From positions 124,001 through 188,000 of the forward strand of contig NZ_JAGMUL010000128.1 in assembly GCF_019049285.1 (NCBI RefSeq): a stretch of DNA of 64,000 nt, written 5' to 3'. Of the stretch, positions 34,506 through 43,509 are shown piece by piece (the stretch's first letter is position 1; each line of letters starts with the position of its first letter). The DNA is from Streptomyces sp. AC550_RSS872. Lineage in GTDB: Bacteria; Actinomycetota; Actinomycetes; Streptomycetales; Streptomycetaceae. Position numbers and translations under genes: made by a program. The notes under the pieces were generated by a model. That model worked only from the letters and a program-made list of their open reading frames with translations. It was not told where the DNA came from and did not search any database.

Positions 34506-37082
34506 TCACGGCGGCGGGCCGGAGCCGGCGTGTGCGGACGCCGGCTTTGTCGCCGTCTGCGGTGGCGGGGCGTACTCGGTGAGCAGGAGGGCGATGTCGT
34601 CCGCCCTGTCGGCGGACCGGCGGGCGTTCCGCAGCAGCGCGTCGGCCAGATCCTCCAGGCGGCCCCCGCCCATGCGGGCCAGTGACGCGCGGAGCCGGTC
34701 GATGTCGGAATCGATGTCCGAGTCACGCCTCTCGATCAGTCCGTCCGTGTACAGGGCCAGGACCGACCCGGGTACGAGGCGCAGCTCCGACTCCGGAAAG
34801 TGCGCCGCTGTGTCGATGCCGAGCAGCGGGCCGCCGGGCACATCCAGGACTTCGGCCCGGCCGTCGGGCAGGCGCAGCAAGGGCAGGGGGTGGCCGGCAC
34901 GGACGATGCGCACGACCCCCGAGCGAGGACGGAGGCGGGCGTAGCAGCAGCTTGCGAGGAGCGCCGGGTCGAGGTCCATGTGGAGCCGGTTGGTGTTGGC
35001 GACGACGTCGCTCGGCCGGTGGCCGGCGGTGGCGAAGGCCCGCACCGCGCTTCGCAGCTGGCCCATGGCGGCCGCGGCGGCGACGTTGTGCCCCTCGACG
35101 TCCCCGACGATCAGCGCGACCTCGTCGCCGGTGGGGATGACGTCGTACCAGTCACCGCCGATGTCCATCCCTCGGGTGCCCGGAAGATAGCGCCCGGTGA
35201 CCTCAAGGCCCGGCAGTGCGGGCAGCCGGTGCGGCAGCAGCGCGTTCTGCAGGCCGCGGGCGAGGGCGAATTCCGCGTCGTAGAGCCTGGCTCGTTCCAG
35301 GGCTTGGGCGATCAGGCCGCCCAGTGCGGTGAGGACGCCGCGCTCCTCGTCGGGAAATCGGTGGACGTCGTTGAAGCCGAGCAGGCAGACGCCGACCGGG
35401 CGGTTCGAGGCGATCAAGGGCAGGAACGCCCAGGAGTTGGACTGACTGACCATGATCCCGGGGTACGTCTCGAGAAGCTCCTCACGGGACTCGACGAACA
35501 GCGGGGCCCCGGAGGTCAGCGCGTCCGTCACGGGCAGCCGGGCATGCAGCGGAGTGCCTTCGAACCGGGCGAGAAAGCGCTTCGAGTAGCCGCGCTGGTC
35601 GAGCAGGCGCAGGCGCCGCTCCTCCACCACGGCAATCGCCAGCTTCTGACCGCCGAACGCGGGCAGCAGCTGCTCGGCGACGGCCTCGAACACCTCGTGC
35701 GCGGTGACCGCCTCGGTGAGCGCGCTGCCCAGCGTGAGCACCCGGTAGAGGGAACCCACGCGCGGGGCCGCGGGCGGAGGCGACCAGGAGACGGGCGGCC
35801 CCCCTTCCGCGAGGGTTGCCCCGGGTCCGGTGTCGGCCGGTACGGGCTGTCGCACGGGTGCCGCCCACCCCGTCATGCCCTGAGCGCCCGGGTGGAGGGA
35901 GAAGACCAGCCATGTGGCCGGTGGGCGGCGGACCAGGAAGGAGACCGGTTGCTGGGAGACCAGGGCGGCCCGGTAGCGGTCCTCGTACATGGGATCGGCC
36001 AGCCAGGGCAGGACGTCCCAGGGGCGTTGGCCGAGCAGTTCGTCCTGGCGGACCCGCAGCAGATCCTCCATGCTGTGGTTGGCGTAGGCGACGCGTCCGT
36101 CGGGCGAGAGCGCGAAGAAGCCGTCCGCGAGCCGCTCGATCGCCGCCACGGCGGCCATGCGGCTCCCGGAGTCGAGTACGGCGCCGACCAGATGGGCCGA
36201 GGCCTCAAGGTCGTCAGGGCTCTCGGGCACCCTGCCCCACAGCTCGACGGTGTGGTGGCCTCCGCGGCCGTCCCGGATGCGCAGGCAGTGTGCCAGCACC
36301 TGGCGTTCCTGGACCGCGGCACGGGCGGCGGACCGGAAGCCGGGCAGATCCGCGGGCTCGATCATGGCCGCCAGGGTGGCTGCCCGTCCGTCGAACTCGC
36401 CGGGCGGCATTCCGAAGATCGCGCACAGCTCGTCGTCGGCCGTGAGGGCTCCGGTGCCGAGATTCCAGTCGAACAGACCCACCCGGATCACCGGAGCGGA
36501 TGGCAGCGGGACTACTACGGGAGCCGTCCGTTCGTCGTACACACCGAGCGCGCCACGGGCCCGCAGTCCGGCGAGGGTGGCGCCCAGTCGGTCGGCGGCG
36601 GAGCGCAGCTTCCGGCGCTGCGCCCTCGACAGCCCTGTCCCGTCCGGCCTGGCCGTCCATACCACGGCCATGGTGCCGAACGTCCGCTCGCCCGCCCGTA
36701 CGGGGACCGATGCGGAACCGAACGGGTAGGGCAGGGCGACCGAGAGCTGCGGGAAGCGCCGCATCGTCTCCTCCGCGCCGGCCAGATGGACCATGCGCCC
36801 GGAGCGGTACGCCTCCGCCACCGGCAGACCGCTGTTCACCGGGATCCGACGCCAGCCGCTGAGCAGGGAGGGCGGCGACCCGCACGACGCGGCCACTACC
36901 AGCGAGCGGTGGTCGCCGGAGAGCAGAAACACGCTTCCGGTATGCGCTCCGGTCAGCTCCACGGCACCGACGATGGCACTGACCAGCGCGTCGTCGCGCT
37001 CGGGCGCTTCGCCGGCACTCGCGGCGCCGAACGGGTACAGGTTCGATGCCACACCGTTGGCCGACACGTTGCCCTCGATCAT
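34506..37082 (-). CDS. GAF/PAS-domain PP2C (SpoIIE-type) phosphatase
   Basis: An 858-residue signalling phosphatase. An N-terminal GAF domain (about 25-175) is followed by two PAS-like domains (about 200-400, with LSPDGRVAYANHSMEDLL in the second), a second GAF domain (about 430-590), and a C-terminal PP2C/SpoIIE domain (about 610-840). The phosphatase has the metal-binding GGDWYDV, GDVEGHN and a late RADDIALLL. Streptomyces carry many such proteins. They usually dephosphorylate anti-anti-sigma factors in stress or development control, with the GAF/PAS modules sensing redox, light or small molecules. No anti-sigma or STAS partner is adjacent. It is soluble, with no membrane segment seen. It is convergent with the broken hydrolase. 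Confidence 0.9.
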   Translation of the reverse strand: MIEGNVSANGVASNLYPFGAASAGEAPERDDALVSAIVGAVELTGAHTGSVFLLSGDHRSLVVAASCGSPPSLLSGWRRIPVNSGLPVAEAYRSGRMVHLAGAEETMRRFPQLSVALPYPFGSASVPVRAGERTFGTMAVVWTARPDGTGLSRAQRRKLRSAADRLGATLAGLRARGALGVYDERTAPVVVPLPSAPVIRVGLFDWNLGTGALTADDELCAIFGMPPGEFDGRAATLAAMIEPADLPGFRSAARAAVQERQVLAHCLRIRDGRGGHHTVELWGRVPESPDDLEASAHLVGAVLDSGSRMAAVAAIERLADGFFALSPDGRVAYANHSMEDLLRVRQDELLGQRPWDVLPWLADPMYEDRYRAALVSQQPVSFLVRRPPATWLVFSLHPGAQGMTGWAAPVRQPVPADTGPGATLAEGGPPVSWSPPPAAPRVGSLYRVLTLGSALTEAVTAHEVFEAVAEQLLPAFGGQKLAIAVVEERRLRLLDQRGYSKRFLARFEGTPLHARLPVTDALTSGAPLFVESREELLETYPGIMVSQSNSWAFLPLIASNRPVGVCLLGFNDVHRFPDEERGVLTALGGLIAQALERARLYDAEFALARGLQNALLPHRLPALPGLEVTGRYLPGTRGMDIGGDWYDVIPTGDEVALIVGDVEGHNVAAAAAMGQLRSAVRAFATAGHRPSDVVANTNRLHMDLDPALLASCCYARLRPRSGVVRIVRAGHPLPLLRLPDGRAEVLDVPGGPLLGIDTAAHFPESELRLVPGSVLALYTDGLIERRDSDIDSDIDRLRASLARMGGGRLEDLADALLRNARRSADRADDIALLLTEYAPPPQTATKPASAHAGSGPPP

Positions 37083-37166
37083 CGATGGGTAATTTGTTCC
37101 ATTTTAGGACGGTCTGTAGCTCCCCGTGGGCAGGTGCCGGGCCGCGGACGCGGCGATCAGTGCGCG

Positions 37167-37215
37167 CTTCCTGGGCTGAGCAAGATCGTCCTGGGAGTGG
37201 CCGCCAAATCTCCGT
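37167..37215. repeat. Copy B of the yjbQ 3'-end repeat
   Basis: A degraded second copy of the yjbQ 3' end and downstream bases found at 935-981. It keeps CTTCCTGGGCTGAGCA, including the yjbQ stop, and ATCGTCCTGGG, then drifts. The rest of the gene is missing upstream. A serine-recombinase remnant begins about 90 bases later. Confidence 0.7.
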
Positions 37216-37299
37216 ACCTTGCGTGTTCGAAACCGAGAAGTCCTGCGCGGTACGGACCTGAACATGATCGAAGTCCCTACGGCGGATGCGGGAAGTGCC

Positions 37300-37590
37300 T
37301 GCTCGGCGTGCGACGGCTGTCGCGGATGAAACTCACCACGTCGTCACCGGAGCGGCAACGCGAGGGCGTGCTGACCGCCACCGCGTCGGTCGGGGGCCAC
37401 ATCATCGGCTGGGCCGACGACTGGGAAGTGTCGGGCGCCACCGACCCGATGACCCGGCCGAAACTGGGCCCGTGGCTTCGCGATGAGAGGGGTCCGTACG
37501 GCGGGTTGGTGGCCGCAGCCGTGGACCGGCTCGGTCGCAATGTCGTGGACTGCCTGAACACTGGCTACAAGATAAGTGACGACGTATCCG
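37300..37590 (+). pseudogene. Serine recombinase N-terminal remnant
   Basis: A plus-strand frame reads RRLSRMKLTTSSPERQRE, then GGHIIGWADDWEVSGATDP and AAVDRLGRNVVDCLNTGY. This is the pattern of the N-terminal resolvase domain of Streptomyces serine recombinases (catalytic Ser in LSR, then a DRLGRN helix). The similarity stops after about 90 residues and there is no DNA-binding C-terminal domain, so it is a fragment. It lies next to copy B of the yjbQ-end repeat, at the boundary of the proposed island. Confidence 0.65.
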
Positions 37591-38068
37591 GAGGTGCGCT
37601 CTGTGCGACGCCTTTCAGTGACCAAAGCTGGTCTGCATCTGGCTGCCTGAGGGAGCGATGGGGGTTGACGGGACATAGAGGCTTCATAGGATTCGAAGCC
37701 TCGACTCACCGGCAAGGGAGCCTTGTTGGTTTTCTGCGGCGATCTGGTCGCCCAGGAGGATCGGGAAGACGCAGCGGCCGACCGGCGCGGAACGAGTACG
37801 GTGGCGCTGGGGGAGAGGGTCACGAAAACGGCTCGAGTCACTTCGGGGTCAACACCGTCAACCATCAGTAGCCTCCGGCCACATCCTCACCGGTTATGAG
37901 GTCTTCTCATTTGAACAAGGAGGGGGCGTGCGCCGACATGATGACGGCAAGTGTTGGCTGCGATCGTATTCGCGGCTACCTCGAGCCGCACGTGGCAGCA
38001 ATTGCCGTGCGCCTCGTTCGGGCCCTCGGGAGCCATGGCCCCCGTCGTTTCACGGAGTGGTTGCCACT
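37591..38068. other. No recognisable gene
   Basis: After the recombinase fragment there are only short overlapping frames without domains. The base composition is less GC-rich than that of neighbouring genes, consistent with decayed DNA. The stretch ends at the strong hairpin that terminates the HAD operon. Confidence 0.35.
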
Positions 38069-38118
38069 GTTTGTGGGTGGGAGTCCGCTGCCGAGGTAGC
38101 GGACTCCCACCCACAAAC
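38069..38118 (-). terminator. Strong hairpin terminator of the GT2-HAD operon
   Basis: A perfect 21-base-pair inverted repeat (38069-38089 with 38098-38118) encloses an 8-base loop, starting six bases after the stop codon of the HAD gene. No long T-run follows, which is common for actinobacterial terminators. It should end the five-gene operon transcribed from 43.5 kb and could also work from the other side. Confidence 0.85.
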
Positions 38119-38123
38119 GTCGC

Positions 38124-38795
38124 TCAAACCTTGTCCGGAGTGGATACCAACAGGTCCTCCAGGTCAAACAGCGCCAACGAGTCGAGGCGGCGGTCCGCAA
38201 GGGAGAAGTCGTGTGAGCGTGACAGTACGTGTGGTACTGCCACACAGAACGCACCGGCAGCCTTGGCCGCCTGTACTCCTCGGTTGGAGTCCTCGAAGGC
38301 CACGACGGCCGACGGTTCCACGCCGAGCCGCCGAGCCGCGAGGAGGTAGAGGTCGGGGGCCGGCTTGGTGCGGGTCACGTCCTCCTTGGTGACGACCACG
38401 TCGAACGCCTCGCGCAGCCCGAACCGCTGAAGGTGGGGCACCACCGAGGTCGCCCGGGAACTGGAGGCGACCGCAAGTGGCAGGCCGCGCCGCTTGGCGT
38501 CCGCCACCAGCCGCCGAACGCCGGGCAGCGGTGCCTCGTACGCCATCCAGTTCCGGAACAGGCTCTCCCCGCGCTGTTCCAGTTCCGTCGCACTGATCGT
38601 GCCGCACCGGGCGGCGAGGTCGCCGAACGGATCGAAGTCGTGCAGCGTGCCGCCGATGGCTTCGACGTATCGGTCGTACGGCAGTTCCTGGGAGAACGCC
38701 CTGTAGAGCTTCGTGAGCACCGCCAACCACAGCACCTCGGTATCGGCGATCAACCCGTCGAAGTCGAACACCAGCGCCCGGTCCTGCCCACTCAC
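38124..38795 (-). CDS. HAD-family phosphatase (beta-phosphoglucomutase-like)
   Basis: A 223-residue HAD-superfamily hydrolase with all four motifs: DFDGLIADTE (nucleophile Asp), a Ser in VASSSRA, the lysine region TKPAPDLY, and FEDSNRGVQAAKAAG. The cap type resembles beta-phosphoglucomutases and sugar-phosphate phosphatases. The GTG start overlaps the stop of the MFS gene (GTGA), so it is translationally coupled. In this operon it would most simply dephosphorylate a sugar or polyol phosphate intermediate. It is the last gene before the hairpin. Confidence 0.85.
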   Translation of the reverse strand: MSGQDRALVFDFDGLIADTEVLWLAVLTKLYRAFSQELPYDRYVEAIGGTLHDFDPFGDLAARCGTISATELEQRGESLFRNWMAYEAPLPGVRRLVADAKRRGLPLAVASSSRATSVVPHLQRFGLREAFDVVVTKEDVTRTKPAPDLYLLAARRLGVEPSAVVAFEDSNRGVQAAKAAGAFCVAVPHVLSRSHDFSLADRRLDSLALFDLEDLLVSTPDKV

Positions 38796-40069
38796 GACGT
38801 GGCCACCGTGTCCGGTCGGCCCCGCTGCGCAATGAGCCGGACGTCCGCCTGGTAGGACATGTGCCTGCCGAACGTGCAGATGGCGGCGACCGCGTAGAGT
38901 GCGGCGATCGCGCCGAACAACAGCAGTGGTCGTGACTCGAAGATCACCGCTGCCAGGTACCCGGTCGGGATGGACACCACCGCGGTGAAGGTCTGCACGG
39001 CCGCGAAGAACGTGGCCCGCTCGTCCGGGTGCACACAGCCCACCACGATGGCGTCGCGGTAGGACTCCACGAGGAACGGGCCCGCGGAGGTGAGCACCGT
39101 GCAGATGAAGAGCAGTGTGAGATTGCCCGGTCCGAGCGCAAGGAACAGCAGCCAGCCGGCGCAGCTGGTCACGAGCGACCACCGAGCCATGGCACCCTCC
39201 GACACCCGACCGGCCGCCCAGGGCATGACGACCGCGTACGAGAACAGCGCGGTGACCGCACCGACGGCCGGGACCGTGCCCACGACGACAGCGCTGTACT
39301 CCAGCCTCTTCGTCAGGTATACGGCCAGGAAGATGTTGAGCTGGAAGGCGACGAAGCTCAACATGTACATGAAGATCAAGCGGCGCAGTGCTGTGTGCCG
39401 CCCGGCCGCCCACAGCAGCTTCCCGCTGTCGAGCACGCTCCGCAGCATGCGCGTACCGGCATGGCGTTCCATGGCCTCGACGCCCGCCTGCGTCTCCACG
39501 GTGTACCAGTGACGCAGGCAGTTGTGGAGCAGCATGGCGAGACCGCCGACGAAGAACAGCACGCGCAGCGTCGGCACCGTTCCGTACCGGTCCATGAAGA
39601 ACCCGACGATCGGCACCAGCAGGCCCGCGAACATGATCACCACCTTGATGGCGGCGAAGATGCGCGGTCGGTCCCTCTCCGGGCTGTCCTCCGTCGCGAG
39701 CAGCCAGAACGACACGTTGACGATCTTGGACGAGGCGTTGAGCAGATAGCCGAGGAGAAACATCCAGAAGTTGTTGCTGAACGCCCACACGAACATCGGG
39801 ATGACCCAGGAGGTGACGTCGAACCAGAAGGTGGCCCGGCGCCTGCCCATCCGGTCGGTCACCGCGCCCGCCACGAGCTGGAACATGAACGCGACGTACA
39901 GGTTGGCCGAGACGATGGCGCCGATGGCCACCGTGCTCAGGCCGACGCTCTCCATGTACAGCGTCGCGTAGTACAGCGCCGCCGTGCCGAAGATCGCCCA
40001 GAACGGTTCGGTGTAGATGCAGTACCGGGCGTTGCGGTGCAGGTTCGCCACGAAACTTCTGCGCTTCAT
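38792..40069 (-). CDS. MFS transporter
   Basis: A 425-residue major facilitator with about 12 membrane segments and a loop-2 signature DRMGRRRATF. A histidine-containing central loop follows helix six. It overlaps both neighbours by four bases, so its substrate is probably the product or precursor of this operon. Direction of transport cannot be read. Secondary-metabolite operons usually use such proteins for export. The ATG at 40069 overlaps the stop of the dehydrogenase gene. Confidence 0.85.
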   Translation of the reverse strand: MKRRSFVANLHRNARYCIYTEPFWAIFGTAALYYATLYMESVGLSTVAIGAIVSANLYVAFMFQLVAGAVTDRMGRRRATFWFDVTSWVIPMFVWAFSNNFWMFLLGYLLNASSKIVNVSFWLLATEDSPERDRPRIFAAIKVVIMFAGLLVPIVGFFMDRYGTVPTLRVLFFVGGLAMLLHNCLRHWYTVETQAGVEAMERHAGTRMLRSVLDSGKLLWAAGRHTALRRLIFMYMLSFVAFQLNIFLAVYLTKRLEYSAVVVGTVPAVGAVTALFSYAVVMPWAAGRVSEGAMARWSLVTSCAGWLLFLALGPGNLTLLFICTVLTSAGPFLVESYRDAIVVGCVHPDERATFFAAVQTFTAVVSIPTGYLAAVIFESRPLLLFGAIAALYAVAAICTFGRHMSYQADVRLIAQRGRPDTVATS

Positions 40070-41100
40070 GAGCGGATCACGGCCTTGACGGCCTTGACCT
40101 CGGCCTTCTGCCCGGTCGCCAGGTCGACGCCCATGGTCGCCTCGAAGGCGTCGCGGAAATCGGCCATCTCGACTTCGGTGGTCACCAGCTTCGCCAGCTC
40201 CGGCATGTCGGAGGCGAAGTCGATGGCCGGGCCGATGGCATCGTGCAGCGGGACGGCCGCGATGATGCTCAGTCCGTCGTCGATGAGAGTGGTGGGCGCG
40301 ACCTCGACCCGGTAGGTGTCGTCATAGCCCATCGGCACCACCCGGCCGCCCTTGGCGACGACCTCCAACGCGGTGGACAGCTGGTTGCCGACAGCATCGA
40401 TCACCACGTCGAACTTCTTGCCGCCCGTGAGCTCCGCGACGGTCTGGGGCGTGAGTTCGTCGGGGTGCAGTGCGTAGTTGGCGACGCCGGCCGCGAACTC
40501 ACGGCGGTACGCGTTCGGTTCCGTGGCGACGGTGAGCCGGCTCAGCCTGCGGGTGATGCTCTGGCACAGCAGGCCGATGGCGCCGGAGCCGATCACCAGA
40601 ACGGACTCGTGCGGTTGCAAGCCGGCCTTGAGAACGCTGTTCAGTGAGCAGCCCAGCGGCTCGATCAGGCTCGCGACCTGCCAGCTCATCCCGTCCGGTA
40701 TCGGGTAGAGGTATTGGGCGCTGCCCACGTAGTACTCGGCGAACGTGCCCGCGAGGGTGAAGCCCACCTGGTGGTCGTCGAAGTTGAAGCAGTAGCAGTA
40801 CGCTCCCAGCCGGCAGTTGCGGCATGTGCCACACGACTGGGTGGGGTTGATGATGACACGGTCACCGACCGCGAGATGCGTCACGGCGTCGCCGACCTCG
40901 ACCACCGTGCCGACGCCCTCGTGCCCCAGCACGGTGCCCTCCTCGGCCACCGCCAGTTTGCCCGCGAGGATCTTGTGGTCCGTGCCGCAGATCCCGGTCA
41001 TCTCGACCCGGACCTTCACGTCGTTCGACGTCCGCAGAACGGGTTCTTCGACATCGACGAGGTCCATCCGGCCCTTGCCGGCGTAAATGAGTGCTCGCAT
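40066..41100 (-). CDS. Zinc-dependent medium-chain dehydrogenase
   Basis: A 344-residue MDR-family alcohol/polyol dehydrogenase related to sorbitol and threonine 3-dehydrogenases. Catalytic zinc ligands appear as CGTDHK and GHEGVG. The structural zinc site is the CGTCRNCRLGAYCYC cluster (residues 95-110). The Rossmann motif is VIGSGAIGLL. It would oxidise a secondary alcohol of a sugar or cyclitol with NAD(P), giving a ketone that the aminotransferase encoded just upstream could aminate. It starts 25 bases after the aminotransferase gene and its stop overlaps the MFS start. Confidence 0.88.
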   Translation of the reverse strand: MRALIYAGKGRMDLVDVEEPVLRTSNDVKVRVEMTGICGTDHKILAGKLAVAEEGTVLGHEGVGTVVEVGDAVTHLAVGDRVIINPTQSCGTCRNCRLGAYCYCFNFDDHQVGFTLAGTFAEYYVGSAQYLYPIPDGMSWQVASLIEPLGCSLNSVLKAGLQPHESVLVIGSGAIGLLCQSITRRLSRLTVATEPNAYRREFAAGVANYALHPDELTPQTVAELTGGKKFDVVIDAVGNQLSTALEVVAKGGRVVPMGYDDTYRVEVAPTTLIDDGLSIIAAVPLHDAIGPAIDFASDMPELAKLVTTEVEMADFRDAFEATMGVDLATGQKAEVKAVKAVIRS

Positions 41101-41125
41101 TCCTGGCCTCCGTTGGAGTGTGGTG

Positions 41126-42361
41126 TCAGAAGCTGGTCAGGGCGGCGTCGATCGCGCGTTCCACCCTGTCCAACTGGGCCGGCGTGTGCCGGTCCGAGAA
41201 GACGAAGTAGCCCTTGGTGAAGATCTGCCGGTCCGCGAGGGTCGCCAGCACATGGGTGCGGAACGGGTCGGTCCAGAAGTCCCGCGCCCCGGGGGAGCCG
41301 AGGGAGAAGCTCGAGTAGTCGCCCCGTACCTCGACACGGCCGGCCAGGCCCAGTTCGGTGATGCGGGAGCGCAGGGCGGTCATCATCGTGAGGGTCCGCT
41401 CGCGCCACGAAGGCCACACCGGTGCGGTGTCCAGCAGTTCCTCGCATGCCAGAGCGGCGGCGAAGGCCAGTGACTCGCTGGAGTGGGCGTTGCTCATTCG
41501 TACGCCTTCGCCGCGCATCACCAGCCGACGGTCGCCCAGCATCGCCGCGAGCGGGAGGCCATTGGCCATGCCTTTGGAGATGCACAGCAGGTCCGGCCAC
41601 ACGCCGACCTCGCCACAGGTGGCCCGTCTGCCCATGCGCATGCCTGAGGTGACCTCGTCGAAGACCACCACCGCGCCGTGCGAGCGGGCCTCCGCCACGA
41701 CTGCGCGGAGGTGGTCGGCCGACCAGCGGTTCGGGCACAGCACCACCGCCGCGATCGTCCCCGGGTGCTTGCGCAGCAGGTCGACGAGCCGCTCCGGATC
41801 GCCCGGCGGGCAGGTCAGCGTCAGAGCCGCCACCGCGTGCGGGATGCCGAGCTCCGTGTGATGCGCCGAATAGTGCGACGGTGCGGCCCAGTCGTGCCAC
41901 CCGTGGTACTCGGTCGCCACGACGAGGTCGCGTCCGGTGGCCGCACGGGCGATGCGCACTGCTCCGCTCACCGCATCGGCGCCGCTTTTGGCGAACTTCA
42001 CGGACTCGTAGACCCCGAACCGGGACAGGAGCCGCTGCGCCAGTTCCAGTTCGAGGGGGTCGGCGACCGAGAAGGACGTACCACGCTTCAGCTGCGCAAC
42101 GACGGCTTCCTCGACCTCGGGCCGGGCATGACCCCAGGTCGCCGTCCCCATGGCCATTTCGCAGTCCAGCCAGGTACGGCCGTCGACATCGGTGAACTCA
42201 GCGTCCTTGGCTCGCGCCGCGGCGATCGCACCGCGGCCTGGCAGCAGTCGCTGCGGCGTCTTGGCCAGAGTGCTGCATCCCGCCGGGATGACCTCGCTGA
42301 CCTCGGCGAGCCAAGTGAGGCTCGGTACTTCAGGTGTGGCGTCAATTCGCACGTGCGTCAC
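41126..42361 (-). CDS. Class III aminotransferase (glutamate-1-semialdehyde aminomutase-like)
   Basis: A 411-residue PLP aminotransferase of the class III/GSA aminomutase family. The cofactor lysine lies in ISKGMANGLP, the ring-contacting Asp in FDEVTSGMRMG, and SGADAVSGAVRIAR binds the phosphate. The GTG start overlaps the glycosyltransferase stop (GTGA). Paired with the zinc dehydrogenase downstream, it could convert a hydroxyl to an amine on a sugar or cyclitol. True GSA aminomutase for haem synthesis would sit with hem genes, so a secondary role is more likely here. Confidence 0.85.
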   Translation of the reverse strand: MTHVRIDATPEVPSLTWLAEVSEVIPAGCSTLAKTPQRLLPGRGAIAAARAKDAEFTDVDGRTWLDCEMAMGTATWGHARPEVEEAVVAQLKRGTSFSVADPLELELAQRLLSRFGVYESVKFAKSGADAVSGAVRIARAATGRDLVVATEYHGWHDWAAPSHYSAHHTELGIPHAVAALTLTCPPGDPERLVDLLRKHPGTIAAVVLCPNRWSADHLRAVVAEARSHGAVVVFDEVTSGMRMGRRATCGEVGVWPDLLCISKGMANGLPLAAMLGDRRLVMRGEGVRMSNAHSSESLAFAAALACEELLDTAPVWPSWRERTLTMMTALRSRITELGLAGRVEVRGDYSSFSLGSPGARDFWTDPFRTHVLATLADRQIFTKGYFVFSDRHTPAQLDRVERAIDAALTSF

Positions 42362-43509
42362 CGGACCTTGACCCCGGGCCAGCAGCTCGCGTTCAGGTCC
42401 GCGAGTCCCATGGTGTTGCCGTGCAGGTCGACGACGATGTCGTCCGACTGCGTCTCCAGGCGCTGCGCCAGCCACATCCGGTTGTCCAGCAGACGGACGA
42501 AGTTCTCGACCAGGATCAACAAGGGCCGGGGCTCGGTGAGCAGTTGGGCCGGCAGGATCTGGGGCAGCAGGATGGACTGCTCGCCGTCCACCGTGGTCGA
42601 GTAGTCGAGCACGTTGTGCCGGTCGATCGTCGACCCGTCGCACAGCGCCTGCCAGAAGTCCGCTGCCTCGGTGCGGGTCTCCGCCAGGTCGAGCGGCAGG
42701 TAGTGGCTGACGTCGGCGGCGCGGCCACGCAATCCCTCGAGCAACCGGGGCGTGATGTCGTTTTCGATGTGGGCGCCCCAGGACTTCCAGAACCGCGCGA
42801 GATTGGTCTTCCGGTTGCCCGCCCGGTGCACGCCGTTGCGCCGTTCCCAGTGGTATGACGTGACCCTGGGGTCGATGACCGTGCGGTAGCCGAGCATCCT
42901 GGCCCGCATCTGGTAGTCGAAGTCCTCGTACCCGTTGAAGTACCGCTCGTCCAGCAGACCGACTGCCTCCCTGACCTCCCTGGTCATCGCGAACAGCGCG
43001 AAGGCGGCGAGTTGCACTGTGTACGGGGAATCGGGCAGGTCCGATGTCCTCGCGTTCAGGTACAGGTGCCTGCCGAGCGTCTCGCTGAACGAGATGCCGC
43101 AGTGCTGGACACCACCCGTCTGCGGGTACAGCAGGACTCCGGCGGTCATCCCGGCGTCCGGGTGGTCGCTCAGGGTCCGCAGCATCCCGGACTGCCAGCC
43201 GGACTCGAGGATCAGATCGGAGTCGACGAAGAAGACGTGTTCCCCGTCGGCGACGGCCAGGCCCTGGTTGAGGGCTTGACCGCAGCCATGGGGCTTCTGG
43301 TTGTGCACGGTCGTCACGGTGACGTCGGCGGCCCGCTCCGCCTTGATCTTCCGGGCGAACTCCTCGATTAGCTCGCTCACCTCGGTCCCGGAACCGTCGT
43401 TGACCAGGATCAGCTGTGTGTCCGGCTCGACGGTCAGCCTCAGCGACTGCAGGAAGAGCGACAGCACGCTCTGTGTCTGAAATATGGGCACAATGACACT
43501 GCTACGCAC
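42358..43509 (-). CDS. Family 2 glycosyltransferase
   Basis: A 383-residue GT-A glycosyltransferase of family 2 with SVIVPIFQTQ at the start, VNDGSG, and the metal-binding DSD motif (FFVDSDLILE). A later GYEDFDYQMRARML is typical of the catalytic acidic region. I use the GTG at 43509, which has TAGGGG upstream. An earlier in-frame GTG lacks a ribosome binding site. It is the first gene of a five-gene coupled operon, and the 320 bases upstream, without genes, should hold the promoter. There are no membrane segments, so it acts in the cytosol or at the membrane face. Confidence 0.85.
   Translation of the reverse strand: MRSSVIVPIFQTQSVLSLFLQSLRLTVEPDTQLILVNDGSGTEVSELIEEFARKIKAERAADVTVTTVHNQKPHGCGQALNQGLAVADGEHVFFVDSDLILESGWQSGMLRTLSDHPDAGMTAGVLLYPQTGGVQHCGISFSETLGRHLYLNARTSDLPDSPYTVQLAAFALFAMTREVREAVGLLDERYFNGYEDFDYQMRARMLGYRTVIDPRVTSYHWERRNGVHRAGNRKTNLARFWKSWGAHIENDITPRLLEGLRGRAADVSHYLPLDLAETRTEAADFWQALCDGSTIDRHNVLDYSTTVDGEQSILLPQILPAQLLTEPRPLLILVENFVRLLDNRMWLAQRLETQSDDIVVDLHGNTMGLADLNASCWPGVKVR

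Noticed and set aside
34800..37871. Plus-strand open frame opposite the PP2C phosphatase
   Set aside because: Antisense shadow over the phosphatase. Only its last part (after 37300) holds a real remnant, the serine recombinase fragment.
39029..40315. Plus-strand open frame opposite the MFS/dehydrogenase genes
   Set aside because: Histidine/Arg-rich shadow of membrane-protein coding sequence; no fold recognisable.
41126..42361. Housekeeping HemL (haem synthesis)
   Set aside because: The family is right, but the gene is coupled to a glycosyltransferase and a zinc dehydrogenase and no hem genes are near, so I kept a general class III call.
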